DNA of 64,000 bases from Pseudomonas poae. GTDB lineage: Bacteria > Pseudomonadota > Gammaproteobacteria > Pseudomonadales > Pseudomonadaceae. Where the stretch lies: NCBI GenBank assembly GCA_004000515.1, contig CP034537.1, forward strand, positions 4,106,001-4,170,000, written 5' to 3'. Made by a program: the position numbers and the translations under genes. Shown here one piece after another: positions 17,526-28,560 of this stretch. The notes beneath the pieces are model-generated. The model ran no database searches, was not told where the DNA came from, and was given only the letters and a program-made list of their open reading frames with translations. Numbering within the stretch: position 1 is the stretch's first letter; every line of letters starts with the position of its first letter.

Positions 17526-19396
17526 ACGCCAAACTGCTGCGCTATTACGAACGTGAACTGGCTCACCTACGGGAGGGCGGTGCCGAGTTCGCCCGTGACT
17601 ACCCCAAGGTCGCCGGTCGCCTGGGCCTGGAAACCTACGCCTGCGCCGATCCCTATGTGGAGCGCTTGCTGGAGGGGTTCAGCTTTCTGGCGGCGCGGGT
17701 GCAGTTGAAGATCGATGCGGAGTTCCCGCGTTTTACCAATCACCTGCTGGAACTGGTCTACCCGCAATACTTGGCGCCCACGCCATCGATGGCGGTGGTG
17801 CAGCTTCAGCCGGACCTGAGCGAGGGTAGCCTGGCCGCCGGTTTCAAGGTGCCCCGTGGCACTGCACTGCACAGCCAACTGGGCAAAGGCGAGCAAACGG
17901 CCTGCGAATTTCGCACCGCCCACGACGTGACCCTGTGGCCAGTAGAGCTGGTAGAGGCGCGCTACTTTGCCTGTGGCGGGCAAGTCGCGGGTGTCGACCT
18001 GTCGCGTCTCGGCCCGGTCAATGCCGCCTTGCGCCTGCGCCTTCGCACCGGTGCCGGCCTGGCATTCAGCGACCTGGCGCTTGATCAGTTGCCACTGCAC
18101 ATGCGTGGCGGCGATGCCATGCCCGCACGCATCCTCGAACACCTGTTGGCCCAGGCGGTCGGCGTGTTGGTGATGCCGGTACAAACGCCTGTGGACTGGC
18201 ACCACTTCTTGCCAAAAGTGCGATTCGCAGCGCCGGGTACAGCGACAGCGAAGCGTTGCTGCCCAGCGGCCCGCGTTCGTTTCAGGGCTATCGGCTGTTG
18301 CAGGAATACTTCGCCTTGCCCGAGCGTTTCATGTTTGCGCAGGTGACCGGGCTGGCAAGCAGCATCAGCCGGTGCGCTGCTGAACAACTGGACGTGATCG
18401 TGTTGTTCAAGAAACTCGACCCGTTGCTGGAGCAAGGCCTCAGCGCCGCCAACTTCGCCTTGTACTGCACCCCGGCGATCAACCTGTTCCCGATGCGCGC
18501 CGAGCGCGTGCACCTGTCCGATCAGCAAGCGGAGTACCACGTGGTCCCCGACCGTACCCGTCCGATGGATTACGAGGTCTACCAGATCCAAGGCGTGACC
18601 GGTTATGGCAGTGATACCCAGGCCAGCCAAACCTTCGAGTCGTTCTACCGCGCCAATGACCTGCAAGGGCACACACCGGCGAACGCCTATTACCAGGTGC
18701 GCCGCGATGCGCGGGTGTTGTCCGAGCAGCAGCAACGTCAGGGCCCGCGCTCCAGCTACCTGGGCAGCGAAGTGTTCCTGTCCCTGGTGGACGCGTTTGA
18801 CGCCCCCACAGCAGTGATCTGCGCCAGTTGGGCATCGACACCCTGTGCAGTAACCGCGACTTGGTGCTGAGCATGCCGGTGGGCACGGGCCGTACCGATT
18901 TCAGTGTCGAGTCTGGCGCACCAGTGCAGGCGGTGCGTTGCATGACCGGGCCCACGATGCCCGCGCCATCCTTTGCCGAAGGCGAGACGGCGTGGCGGCT
19001 GGTCAGCCACTTGTCTCTCAATTACCTGTCGTTGCTGGGCCAGGACAAGGAGCAGGGCGCCAACGCCTTTCGCGACCTGTTGCGGCTGTATTGCCGTGTC
19101 GAAGATGAGGTGGCCCACAAGCAGATCGAGGGCCTGTGCTCGGTGAGTGCCCAGAGCATTGTGCGGCGCCTGCCATTGCCGGGGCCGATCAGTTACGGGC
19201 GGGGTTTGCAGGTCTGCGTGACCCTGGACGAAGCGGCGTTCGAAGGTGCCGGCGTGTTTGTTCTGGGGCGGTGCTGGAGCAGTTTTTTGCCAGGTACGTG
19301 TCGCTTAATAGCTTCACCGAAACACTGATCAAAAGCACCACGCGTGGAGTGATCATGCAGTGGCCAGCACGGGTGGGCCGATGCGAGATCCTCTGA
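17522..19396 (+). CDS. tssF: T6SS baseplate protein TssF; broken by three indels
   Basis: About 625 residues, the core baseplate wedge protein that binds TssG. It starts MNAKLLRYYERELAHLREGGAE-like (typical: YERELAxLRexxxEFA). It is in four frames in the literal sequence. Breaks: AAAA at 18214-18217 (one A missing), CCCCC at 18803-18807 (one base missing), and GGGG at 19265-19268 (one G missing). Repaired, it reads smoothly to 19396 and ends VGRCEIL. The GTG start overlaps the tssE stop; its end overlaps tssG by 16 bases. Confidence 0.88.
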
Positions 19397-20401
19397 CCTT
19401 GCTCGATGCCCTTGAAGCGCACCCGGCACGTTTTGATTTCTATGCGGCTTTGCGCCAGTTGGAGTGTGCATTCCCGCACTTGCCGCGGATCGGTCAGGCT
19501 GCGCGTTCTGCGGATGAGGCGGTGCGTTTTGGCCAGCAACCGTCACTGGCGTTCGAACCGGCGATGCTCGCAGCGCTCAAGCCGGGTAACACGCCTAAGC
19601 TGCTACTGAATTTCTTCGGCCTGATGGGCGCCAATGGCCCCTTGCCGATTCACTTGACCGAGTACGTTCGTGACCGCCAGCGCAATCGGAATGACCCGAC
19701 GCCCGCTGCATTTTTTCGATGTATTCCATCACCGCATGATCAGCCTGTTCTACCGCGCCTGGGCCAGCGCCCAACCGGCGGTGAGCCTGGACCGGCCAGG
19801 GGCAGATCGGTTCGCCCAGTACCTGGGGTCATTGATAGGGATCGGCCAGGCATCGTTGCTGGGTCGCGACACGCTGCCGGACGTGGCCAAGCTGCATTTT
19901 GCCGGACGCCTGGGGCCCCAGGTGCGCAATGCCGAAGGCCTCGCTGCGTTGCTGGGTGATTACCTTGGGATGCCCGTGCAGGTGAAGCAGTTTGTCGGCC
20001 ACTGGATGAAGTTGCCCGCGGATGGCCTGTGTGTGTTGCGCAGCGGCCCGCAAGCCGCTGTGCTCGGCCAGGACACGGTCATGGGCAGGAAGGTCTGGAA
20101 TGCCCAGCACAAGTTCCGCCTGGAAATCGGCCCTCTGGACCTGGCACAAACCCGGCGCCTGCTGCCCGGTGGTGACAGCTTGCCACGGGTGCGGGACTGG
20201 GTCCGCCAGTACGCCGGCCTGGTAATGGATTGGGATATCAACCTGATCGTCAAGAAACAACACCTGCCAGGCTTGCGCCTCGGTTCCGCGCCCTTGGGCC
20301 GCATCAGTTGGCTGAGAAGCATGGCCCCTTTGGCAGATGACCGGCAGTTGCTGATCAATCCACGTCTCTCTTTTACTTCGCAAGGACCTGCCCATGGCTG
20401 A
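19381..20401 (+). CDS. tssG: T6SS baseplate protein TssG; broken by one indel
   Basis: About 339 residues. TssG with TssF forms the baseplate wedge. Typical features are FDFYAALRQLECAFP, LLLNFFGLMGANGPLPIHLTEY and HFFDVFHHRMISLFYRAWA. One extra C in the CCC at 19702-19704 shifts the frame between DPT and LHFFD. It overlaps tssF at its start and clpV at its end (ATGGCTGA), so translation is coupled. Confidence 0.88.
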
Positions 20402-23025
20402 TATCAGTCGCGTCACGCTGTTCGGCAAACTCAACAGCCTGTGCTATCAGGCGATTGAAAGCAGTACAGTGTTCTGCAAGCTGCGTGGCAACCCCTATGT
20501 GGAACTGGTGCATTGGCTGCAGCAGTTGCTGCAACTGGCCGACTGCGACCTGTTGCGGCTGGTGCGTCACTACGGCCTTGACACGAGCGTACTGGCACGC
20601 GACCTGGCGGCTGCTCTAGACCGTCTGCCCCGTGGTTCAACTTCGGTTACCGACCTTTCTTCGCAGGTGGAAGAAACCGTCGAACGCGCGTGGGTCTACG
20701 CCACGCTGATGCTCGGTGAGACCCAGGTGCGCTCCGGTCATTTACTGCTGGCACTGCTGAAAACCCCGTCCTTGCGTAATGGTTTGTATGGCATGTCCCG
20801 TGAGTTCAACAAGGTCGGGGTCGATGACCTGAGCGAGCAGTTCGACACCTTGCTCAACGGCTCTCCCGAAGCCTTGATGGAGGCACGCGACGGGCATCAA
20901 ATGCCGGGTGAAGACCTCGGGGCGCTGGCCCCTGCAAATCAGCAGGCAGCGTTGAAGCGTTTTACCGTCGACCTCACTGAGCAAGCCCGCAACGGCAAGA
21001 TGGACCCCATCGTCGGCCGTGATCCAGAGATCCGCCAGGTGATCGACATCCTCATGCGCCGCCGGCAGAACAACCCGATCCTGGTGGGTGAGGCGGGCGT
21101 GGGCAAGACCGCCATCGCTGAAGGGCTTGCCCAACGCATCGCCCGTGGCGATGTACCGCCCAGCCTGAAAGACGTGCAACTGCTCGCCCTTGACGTTGGC
21201 TTGTTGCAGGCGGGCGCCAGCATGAAAGGCGAGTTCGAACAGCGCTTGCGTTCGGTGATCGATGAAGTACACGCCAGTGTCAAACCGGTGGTGTTGTTTA
21301 TCGACGAAACCCACACCCTGGTGGGCGCCGGTGGGCGGCGGGCACGGGGATGCAGCTAACCTGCTCAAGCCGGCACTGGCCCGTGGCACTTTGCGCACGG
21401 TGGGCGCCACGACGTTTGCCGAGTACAAGAAGCACATCGAAAAAGACCCGGCGCTGACACGGCGTTTCCAGGTCGTGCAAGTGGATGAGCCCGACGAGGC
21501 GCGAGCCCTGCTGATGCTGCGCGGCCTTGCCGAAACCCTGCAGGACCACCACCAGGTACACATTCTTGATTCGGCGCTGGAAGCCGCCGTGCGCCTGTCC
21601 AACCGCTACATCCCGGCGCGGCAGTTGCCGGACAAGGCGGTCAGCCTGATCGACACCGCTTGCGCCCGTGTTGCCATCAGCCTGCACGCCACCCCGGCCG
21701 AGGTGGACGACAGCCGTCGACGTATCGATTCCCTGGAAACCGAGTTGACGATCATCGCGCGTGAGACGGCTATTGGCGTGGACACCGCCAGCCGCCGCAC
21801 TTCGGTGCAAGCGTTGCTGGCGAGCGAACGCCAGCGTCTGGATGAGGTAGAAGGGCGCTGGAATAACGAGCTGGCCCTGGTGGAGCAGATTCAGCACCTG
21901 CGCCGCCAACTGGCCGAAGCCACCGATTGCGCCGACGGCCTGGCGCAACTGCGCCAGTTGCAGGACCAGTTGGCAACCCTGCAAGGCGAGCATCCGCTGG
22001 TGCTGACCTGCATTGACGAACAGGCCGTGGCTTCAGTGGTGCAGGACTGGACGGGGATCCCCGTGGGTCGCATGGTCAAGAATGAAATCGACAACGTGCT
22101 GCGCCTCGCCGAGCGCCTGGGCCAGCGGATTATTGGCCAGGATCACGCGCTGGAGATGATCGCGCGACGCATCCAGACCTCCCGCGCTGGCCTCGACAAC
22201 CCCGGCAAACCGGTGGGTGTGTTCATGCTCGCGGGCACCTCCGGGGTGGGCAAGACCGAGACTGCCCTGGCCCTGGCCGAGTCGTTGTATGGCGGCGAAC
22301 AGAACGTCATCACGATCAACATGAGCGAGTACCAAGAAGCCCACAGCGTTTCCACCCTCAAGGGCGCGCCGCCCGGCTACGTGGGCTATGGCGAAGGGGT
22401 GCTCACCGAAGCGGTGCGGCGCAAGCCCTACAGCGTGGTCCTGCTGGATGAAGTGGAGAAGGCCCATTCGGATGTACACGAGCTGTTTTTCCAGGTGTTC
22501 GACAAGGGCTGGATGGAGGACGGCGAAGGCCGAATCATCGACTTCAAGAACACGTTGATCCTGCTCACCACCAACGTCGGCACGCCGCTGATCAGCCGCC
22601 TGTGCCGTGATCCGCAGGCCGTTCCAGCCCCTGATGCGATGGCCAAGGCTCTGCGCGAACCGCTGTTGCAGGTATTTCCTCCCGCGTTGCTCGGGCGCCT
22701 GGTAGTCATCCCTTATTACCCACTGAGCGACGTCATGCTAGGCAGCATCATCCGCCTGCAATTGGGGCGGATCGAACAACGCATCGCCGCTGCTCACAAG
22801 GTGCCGTTCACCTACAGCGAAGCGGTGGTGCAACTGATCGCCAGTCGTTGCACCGAGCTGGAAAGCGGCGGGCGGATGATTGACGCGATTCTGACTCATT
22901 CGATGTTGCCGGCTATCAGTACTGAATTTCTCAATCGCTTGTTACTCGGGACACCGGCAACCCATGTGCAGGTTCGTGTAGAAAACGGCGAGTTTGCCTA
23001 TGTCTTTTCCGAGTCCGCGAGGTAA
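20394..23025 (+). CDS. clpV: T6SS sheath-recycling AAA+ ATPase ClpV (TssH); broken by two indels
   Basis: About 877 residues, the usual ClpV length. It unfolds contracted TssB/TssC sheath in the cytoplasm. Two AAA+ modules: Walker A GEAGVGKT near residue 232 and GTSGVGKT near 613; Walker B VVLFIDETH and VVLLDEVEKAH; a ClpB-like coiled middle domain between. The N-terminal domain differs from ClpA/ClpB. Two missing G residues, at GGG 21333-21335 and GGGG 21346-21349, break the frame at GAGGAAGTGDAANLLKP. ClpB can be excluded by the T6SS setting and N-domain. Confidence 0.92.
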
Positions 23026-23031
23026 CGCCCT

Positions 23032-24985
23032 ATGGCAACGACACAGACTCACCGTGAAATACAGGTCACCAGTGTCTTGGGCGCCGATGCGCTGCTGTTT
23101 CGACGCATGCAGGCCCGCGAGGGGTTGTCCGAGCTCAGCGAGTACCAACTCGAATTGTTCAGCGAGCGCGCCGACCTGAATATCGATGATGTGCTGGCCA
23201 CCCAGATGAGTATCGCAGTGGACCTGCCCACGGGTGGCAGTCGCTACTTCAGTGGGCATGTCAGCCAGTTTGCATTCACCGGTCGTCAGGGCCGCTACGC
23301 CACTTACACGGCGGTGCTGCGCCCGTGGTTGTGGTTTCTGAGCTTGGCCAGCGATTGCCGGATCTTCCAGGCGCTGAGTGTGCCGCAGATTCTGAAGCAG
23401 GTATTCGCGCCCTACAGCATTGCCGATGTCGATACGTCGGGCCTCAGTGCCAGCTACGCGGAGCTGACCTACTGCGTGCAGTACCGTGAGAGCGATTTGA
23501 ACTTCGTCAGCCGCCTGATGGAGCAAGAGGGGATTTACTACTACTTCAAGAGCGCCGCCGGGCGACACACCTTGGTATTGGTCGACGCCTACGGCTCGCA
23601 CTCGCCAGCCCCTGGTTACGCGCAGATGCCCTACAGGCCTGGCGCAAGCGAAGCGATCCATGATTGGTGCATGAGCGGCGAGGTGCAACCGGGTGGCTAC
23701 ACGCTGCAAGACTTCGACTTTGAAAAGCCCACCGCCAACCTGTTGGCGAAGTCGGTGCTGGCCGGCAACTACCCGCAATCGCGCCATGAGCGTTACGACT
23801 ACCCGGGTAAATATACAGAGCGCAAGAACGGTGAGTCCTATGCGCGCACCTTGATTGAGTCCTTGCACACAGGCGCCCAGCGCGCCACGGTGTCACGCAC
23901 GCGCGGGGCCTGTTTCCCGGGGCATTGATGACCCTCACCGAGCACCCGCGCAGCGAGCAAAACGCGCAATATTTATTGCTGGAGGCACGTTATGAGTTGT
24001 CGTCGGACACCTACGAGCCAGCGCCGCCGGATAATCCTGCGCCCGTGATGAAGTGCACATTCGTCGCGCTGTCCCGCCAGCAGCCATTCCGTGCGCCGTG
24101 CCTGTCGCGCAAACCACTGATGCACGGCCCGCAAACGGCAATAGTGGTGGGCAAGCAGGGCGAGGAGATCTGGACCGACAAGTACGGACGCATCAAGGTG
24201 CAGTTCCATTGGGACCGCGAGGGCCAGCGTGACGAAAACAGTTCGTGCTGGGTTCGTGTCGCTCAGGGTTGGGCCGGCAAACGCTGGGGCAGCCTGTACA
24301 CGCCGCGCATCGGCCAGGAAGTGGTGGTCAGTTTTCTTGAAGGTGATCCCGACCAACCGTTGGTGACCGGCAGCGTCTACAACGCCGACACGATGCCCCC
24401 TGCACGCTGCCGGAACACGCCACGCGCTCGACGATCAAGAGCCGTTCATCCAAGGGGGGAGGTGGGTACAACGAGCTGCGTTTCGAAGACAAAAGGGCGC
24501 GGAGCAAGTGTTCCTGCATGCGCAGAAGAATCTCGACCAACGTGTGCTCAAGGACTCCCTGGACTGGTCGGCGGTGACCGCCACTCCAAGGTCGACCAGG
24601 ACCTGCGCGAGCAGGTGGGCGGCGACCGGCACTCGGCGGTGGGGGTAATCGCCATGAGAAGGCCGGCGGTGATGTGTCGTTGGCGGCTGAGGCCAACATG
24701 ATCATCAGCGGCGGGCTGAAAACCGGCATCACTGCAGACCAGGGCATCTACATCAAGGGCGGCGACAACGTGGTGATCGAGGCCGGCTCGGCCATCACGT
24801 TGAAAGTCGGCGGGACGTTCCTGACCCTGACGCCGGCAATGGTGGCGGCATCCATGCTCGCTGCTTCGATTATCCCGCAGCCCCAGCCCGGCGCCGCCTC
24901 GGCCGCCACCGCCTTGGCCCTTGCCGCTGCCACCGGGCCGGCGAGCGAGCCGTTACCGCCCAACGCGGCCGATGACGGCCAGTAG
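23032..24985 (+). CDS. vgrG: T6SS spike protein VgrG; broken by five indels
   Basis: About 652 residues. VgrG trimers form the puncturing spike on the Hcp tube. The gp27-like part spans the first about 380 residues (VTSVLGADALLFRRMQ, MEQEGIYYYF). The gp5 OB-fold region follows (QTAIVVGKQGEEIWTDKYGRIKVQFHWDREG, CWVRVAQGWAGKRWG), then the Gly-rich beta-helix. Missing bases lie near 23893-23895, CCCCC 24396-24400, AAAA 24491-24494, GG 24566-24567 and GGGGG 24641-24645. The last 60 residues after TLTPAMV are Ala/Pro-rich with no effector domain that I recognise. tssK follows after 25 bases, with no effector or immunity gene between. Confidence 0.88.
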
Positions 24986-25010
24986 CGCTGCCCTATCAAG
25001 AGAACCTCCT

Positions 25011-26342
25011 ATGTCCTGGAATAACAAAGTCGTCTGGACCGAAGGCATGCTGTTGCAGCCTCAACATCTGCAACAGCATGACCGCTTCCTGCAAACCCAA
25101 CTGGAAGCCCGGGTCTGTAACCTGCGCGCCTATGGCTGGGGCTTTTCCAGATTGGAAATCGACCCGCAGCAGTTGGCGATGGGCAAGGTGTCGTTGCTGA
25201 CGTATAGCGCCGTGATGCCAGATGGCACGCCGGTCGGTTTGCCCTTTGGCGATGAAATGCCGTTGCCCTTGGACATACCGGCTGACGCACGTGACCTGAA
25301 GGTAGTGCTGGCATTACCCAGCCTGCGCCTTGGTGTGCCAGAGGTGGACGATAATCCCGGTGTTGAAAATTGTGCTCGCTATCGCTGCGGCGAATACGAA
25401 GCCTGGGACAGCAATGGTTTGGACAGCAGCGCCTTGATGAGCGTCGGCAAACTGCGCCTGCGCCTGGCCTTTGAAAAGGATGTTGCCGATACCTGCACCA
25501 CCCTTGGCATTGCCCATGTGGTGGAGAAACGTGCCGATAGCAGCGTGCTACTCGACCGTGACTACTGCCCACCGTGCCTGGATATTCGCGCGGCGACGCG
25601 CTTGGTCGGGTATGTCGATGAGCTGTTGGGCCTGGTGCCGCAACGGATCGAAGTCCTGGCTGCGCGCCTGAACCAGCCGGAAGGTAGCAACGCGGCGCAA
25701 GTTGCGGACTTCTTGTTGTTGCAGGTGCTCAACCGTTGCTTGCCGTTGGTGCGCCACCTGTCGACGATGACCGGCCTGCACCCGGAGCAGCTGTACCGCG
25801 ATCTCGCCTCGTTGGCGGGTGAATTGGCGACCTTTACCCGCAACGACAGGCGCACTGCTACCTACCCGGTGTACCGTCACACGGCGCTGGCGCAAACCTT
25901 TGCCCCGGTGTTGCTCGACCTGCGTCGTGCATTGTCCCAGGTGATGGATGCGCGGGCCATCGCCATCCCCCTGGAAGAGCGGGAATATGGCATTCGCGTA
26001 GCGGTGCTGCCCGACCGTGAACTGTTGCGCTCGGCCACCTTCATCCTGGCCGTGCAGGCGCAGATGCCGACCGAAAGCGTGCGCAGTGGTTTTGCACCTC
26101 AAGTCAAGATCGGCTCGGTGGAGAAGATCCGTGACTTGGTCAACCTGCAACTGCCGGGTATTGGCCTGCGGCCCCTGTCGGTATCGCCACGGCAGTTGCC
26201 GTTCAATGCCGACTTCACCTATTTCGAGCTCGACCGTAACAGCGAGTATTGGCAATTACTCAGCCATTCGGCGGGCTTCGCGATGCATATCGCTGGGGCG
26301 TTTCCAGGGCTTGAGCTGCAGTTTTGGGCTATTCGGGATTAA
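25011..26342 (+). CDS. tssK: T6SS baseplate adaptor TssK
   Basis: 443 residues, intact and of normal length. TssK links the baseplate to the TssJLM membrane complex. The start MSWNNKVVWTEGMLLQPQHLQQHDRF is diagnostic, with LARLNQPEGSNAAQVADFLLLQVLNR in the middle. The ATG at 25011 is preceded by AGAGAACCTCCT. It is the last T6SS gene here: a terminator follows, and tssL, tssM and tssJ are not found in this window. Confidence 0.93.
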   Translation: MSWNNKVVWTEGMLLQPQHLQQHDRFLQTQLEARVCNLRAYGWGFSRLEIDPQQLAMGKVSLLTYSAVMPDGTPVGLPFGDEMPLPLDIPADARDLKVVLALPSLRLGVPEVDDNPGVENCARYRCGEYEAWDSNGLDSSALMSVGKLRLRLAFEKDVADTCTTLGIAHVVEKRADSSVLLDRDYCPPCLDIRAATRLVGYVDELLGLVPQRIEVLAARLNQPEGSNAAQVADFLLLQVLNRCLPLVRHLSTMTGLHPEQLYRDLASLAGELATFTRNDRRTATYPVYRHTALAQTFAPVLLDLRRALSQVMDARAIAIPLEEREYGIRVAVLPDRELLRSATFILAVQAQMPTESVRSGFAPQVKIGSVEKIRDLVNLQLPGIGLRPLSVSPRQLPFNADFTYFELDRNSEYWQLLSHSAGFAMHIAGAFPGLELQFWAIRD

Positions 26343-26397
26343 GAGAAGCTGGCAGGAGGGGCGTTTACGAAAACGTCTGTAGCGCAGTGCGTTGCAT

Positions 26398-26426
26398 GAA
26401 AAAAGCCCCGGACTTGCCGGGCTTTG
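26398..26426 (+). terminator. Terminator closing the T6SS operon
   Basis: AAAGCC(C)CGG pairs with CCGGGCTTT across ACTTG, with one bulged C. It lies 55 bases after tssK and 5 bases before the stop of the convergent antitoxin gene, so it may work in both directions. Confidence 0.75.
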
Positions 26427-26430
26427 CTTA

Positions 26431-26743
26431 TCAACCTAGTGCGGCAAGTTGCGCCACGGTTTCTGGAAATCGCGCCACCAGACGAATCAAGGTCGTGGCC
26501 TGGGCATTGGTTTGGCCCGCCCTTGCTCCCAGTTCTCGAGCGTGCGGGTATTGGTGCGCAGGTACATGGCGAATATGGCTCGGGACAGGTTGAGCTGTTG
26601 ACGTACAGCGATCACTTCCTCAGCGGTGAGTGGTGCCAGCTTTTGAGATGAACCTTATGTGTTCGTAGGGTGACTTTGCCTTGACGCTCGTCTGCCAGGG
26701 CGTCGAAGCCTTCGACCAGTTCGGAAAAGATTTCACGTTTCAT
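26431..26743 (-). CDS. XRE-type antitoxin (HigA/NadS-like helix-turn-helix protein); broken by two indels
   Basis: About 104 residues once repaired. The N-terminal part (KREIFSELVEGFDALADERQGKVTLRTHKV) is followed by an HTH region (EEVIAVRQQLNLSRAIFAMYL, NTRTLENWEQGRAKP), the usual layout of antitoxins paired with RelE/HigB toxins. One A is missing at 26641-26644 (TTTT on the plus strand) and one base at GG 26510-26511. It starts inside the end of the toxin remnant (overlap 11 bases), the toxin-first order typical of this type. With no working toxin beside it, it may still act as a repressor. Confidence 0.72.
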
Positions 26744-26852
26744 GATGTGTTCTCGCTTTGATTTCCCTGTCCAGCATGTGTTTGAGGGCTTTACTCAGAG
26801 AGTCCTTGCGATGCCGTTCGAGGGCGGGCAGTTCAATAAATAGAGCATCCAT
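26733..26852 (-). pseudogene. RelE/HigB-type toxin gene with its middle deleted
   Basis: Only 39 codons remain: the start MDALFIELPALERHRKDSL and the end ALKHMLDREIKARTHHET. These look like the first about 20 and last about 18 residues of the roughly 110-residue toxins that sit before this class of antitoxin. The catalytic middle (the Gly/Arg/Lys-rich beta sheet part) is absent and the two ends are joined in frame. The literal frame is open upstream to 27038 but that stretch looks non-coding. Unlike the one-base breaks elsewhere, this is a loss of about 200 bases and so a real deletion. Confidence 0.65.
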
Positions 26853-27041
26853 GTTCTGTACGTACCCTGCGTATAGTTTGGTGGCCCACTCGCAATGGGT
26901 CAAGTGACCCGGCTGTGGGAACTTTCCTAAAACGCAGACACCATACGGCGCACTAAAGCGGGTAGATGCCAGATGAGGTAGGCAAGGCTTAGAGGAGTTT
27001 TCAGCAAGCGGTGAAGGGAAGCGTGTTGGTTCCGCCAATGC

Positions 27042-27067
27042 AAAACGGCGCCCTAAGGCGCCGTTTT
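27042..27067 (-). terminator. Terminator of the nuo operon
   Basis: AAAACGGCGCC pairs exactly with GGCGCCGTTTT around CTAA, 24 bases after the nuoN stop (minus direction). The symmetric A/T flanks would let it act both ways. Confidence 0.9.
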
Positions 27068-27090
27068 GTTTACCGCATTATGCTGAGCGA

Positions 27091-28553
27091 TCAAACACCC
27101 AACACCGCGTGCTGCACCAGGGTGAGCAACGGTTGTGGGTACACGCCCAGGAAGAACGCGAGCAGGGCGATGGCCAGCAGCATCACGCCACCTGCCTTCT
27201 GTTCCCAATGCAGCTCGGCATCCACACGGCGCAGGTTTGGCTCGATCAGGTACAGGGTGACCATCACGCGCAGGTAGTAGAACACGCCGATGGCGCTGCC
27301 CAGTACCAGGGAGGCAACCAGCCACCATTCGTGCGCTTCAACACCGGTTGCGACGATGTAGAACTTGCCGATGAAACCGGCGGTCAGCGGGATACCGGCC
27401 AGGGACAACATCATCACGGTCAGTACGGCAGTCAGGTACGGACGGCGCCAGAACAGGCCGCGGTATTCGTACAGGGCGTCGGCGTCACGGCCTTTGAATG
27501 GCGAGGACATCAGCGTGATCACGCCGAATGCGCCGAGGCTGGTGATGACGTAGGTGACCAGGTACACGCCCATGGCTTCCACGGCCAGGCCTTTGCTCGC
27601 CACCAGGGCGATCAGCAGGTAGCCGAAGTGAGCGATGGAGGAGTAACCCAGCAGACGCTTGAGGTTGTTCTGGGTCAGGGCCAGCAGGTTGCCGAACAGG
27701 ATCGACGCAATGGCGATCACGGTCAGCACGTTGCTCAGCACACCGGTGTTGGCGGCAGGGGAGATCTGGAACAGACGCACCATCACCGCAAACACTGCAA
27801 CCTTCGACGCGGTGGCCAGGAACGCAGCCACCGGCGCGGGGCGCCTTCGTACACGTCTGGGGTCCACAGGTGGAACGGTACCAGCGACAGCTTGAATGCC
27901 AGGCCGATCAGCATCATCGCCAGGCCCAGTTGGGCAATCGGCGCAGGCATGCTGGTGGCAGCCAGGGCGTGGCCGATACCGGTGAAGCTCAGGCTACCGG
28001 CTTCGGCATAGAGCAAAGCCATACCGAACAACAGGAACGCAGAACCGGCCGCCGACAGCACCATGTACTTGATGCCGGCTTCCAGGGAGCGCTTGTTGAA
28101 GAACGCGTATGCCACCAGGCCGTAGGTCGGGATCGACAGCAGTTCCAGACCAATGAACAGGCCGGCCAGGTGCTGAGCGCTGACCAGCACGATACCGCCG
28201 GCCGCAGCCAGCAGGATCAGCAGGTACAGCTCTTCCTTGTTGCCTGGGTAACCGGTGCCGCCTTCGCCCATGTAGGCGTGGGCGAGGGTGACGCAAGCCA
28301 AAGTCGCGACCAGGATCAGCGCGATGTACAGCAGTGCGAAGTCATCGACCATCATCAACGGCGTTACCGCCAGTGGCGCGACCTTGAGGGCCGGGATGAT
28401 CGACAGCAGCGCCAGGTTCAAACCGGCACAGGACAGCAGGAACGTTTGCGAGTGATTGCGGCGCCAGGCGATGGCCAGCATCACCGCAACAACGGTGAGG
28501 CTGGTAATCAGCAGCGGCGCAAGCGCGATAAAGTGTTGGATCGTGAATTCCAT
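27091..28553 (-). CDS. nuoN: NADH-quinone oxidoreductase subunit N; broken by one indel
   Basis: About 487 residues, one of three antiporter-like proton-pumping subunits of complex I, with 14 predicted membrane segments. It shows the conserved [35 protein letters not shown] and [17 protein letters not shown] motifs. One base is missing at about 27836-27837 (repair: [16 protein letters not shown]). It is the last gene of the operon, 7 bases after nuoM. Confidence 0.95.
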
Positions 28554-28560
28554 AGCGCTC

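Noticed and set aside
26853..27038. N-terminal extension of the toxin remnant up to 27038
   Set aside because: The open frame exists but has no ribosome site and an odd composition, and related toxins begin at MDALF. It is taken as the promoter region of the toxin-antitoxin pair.
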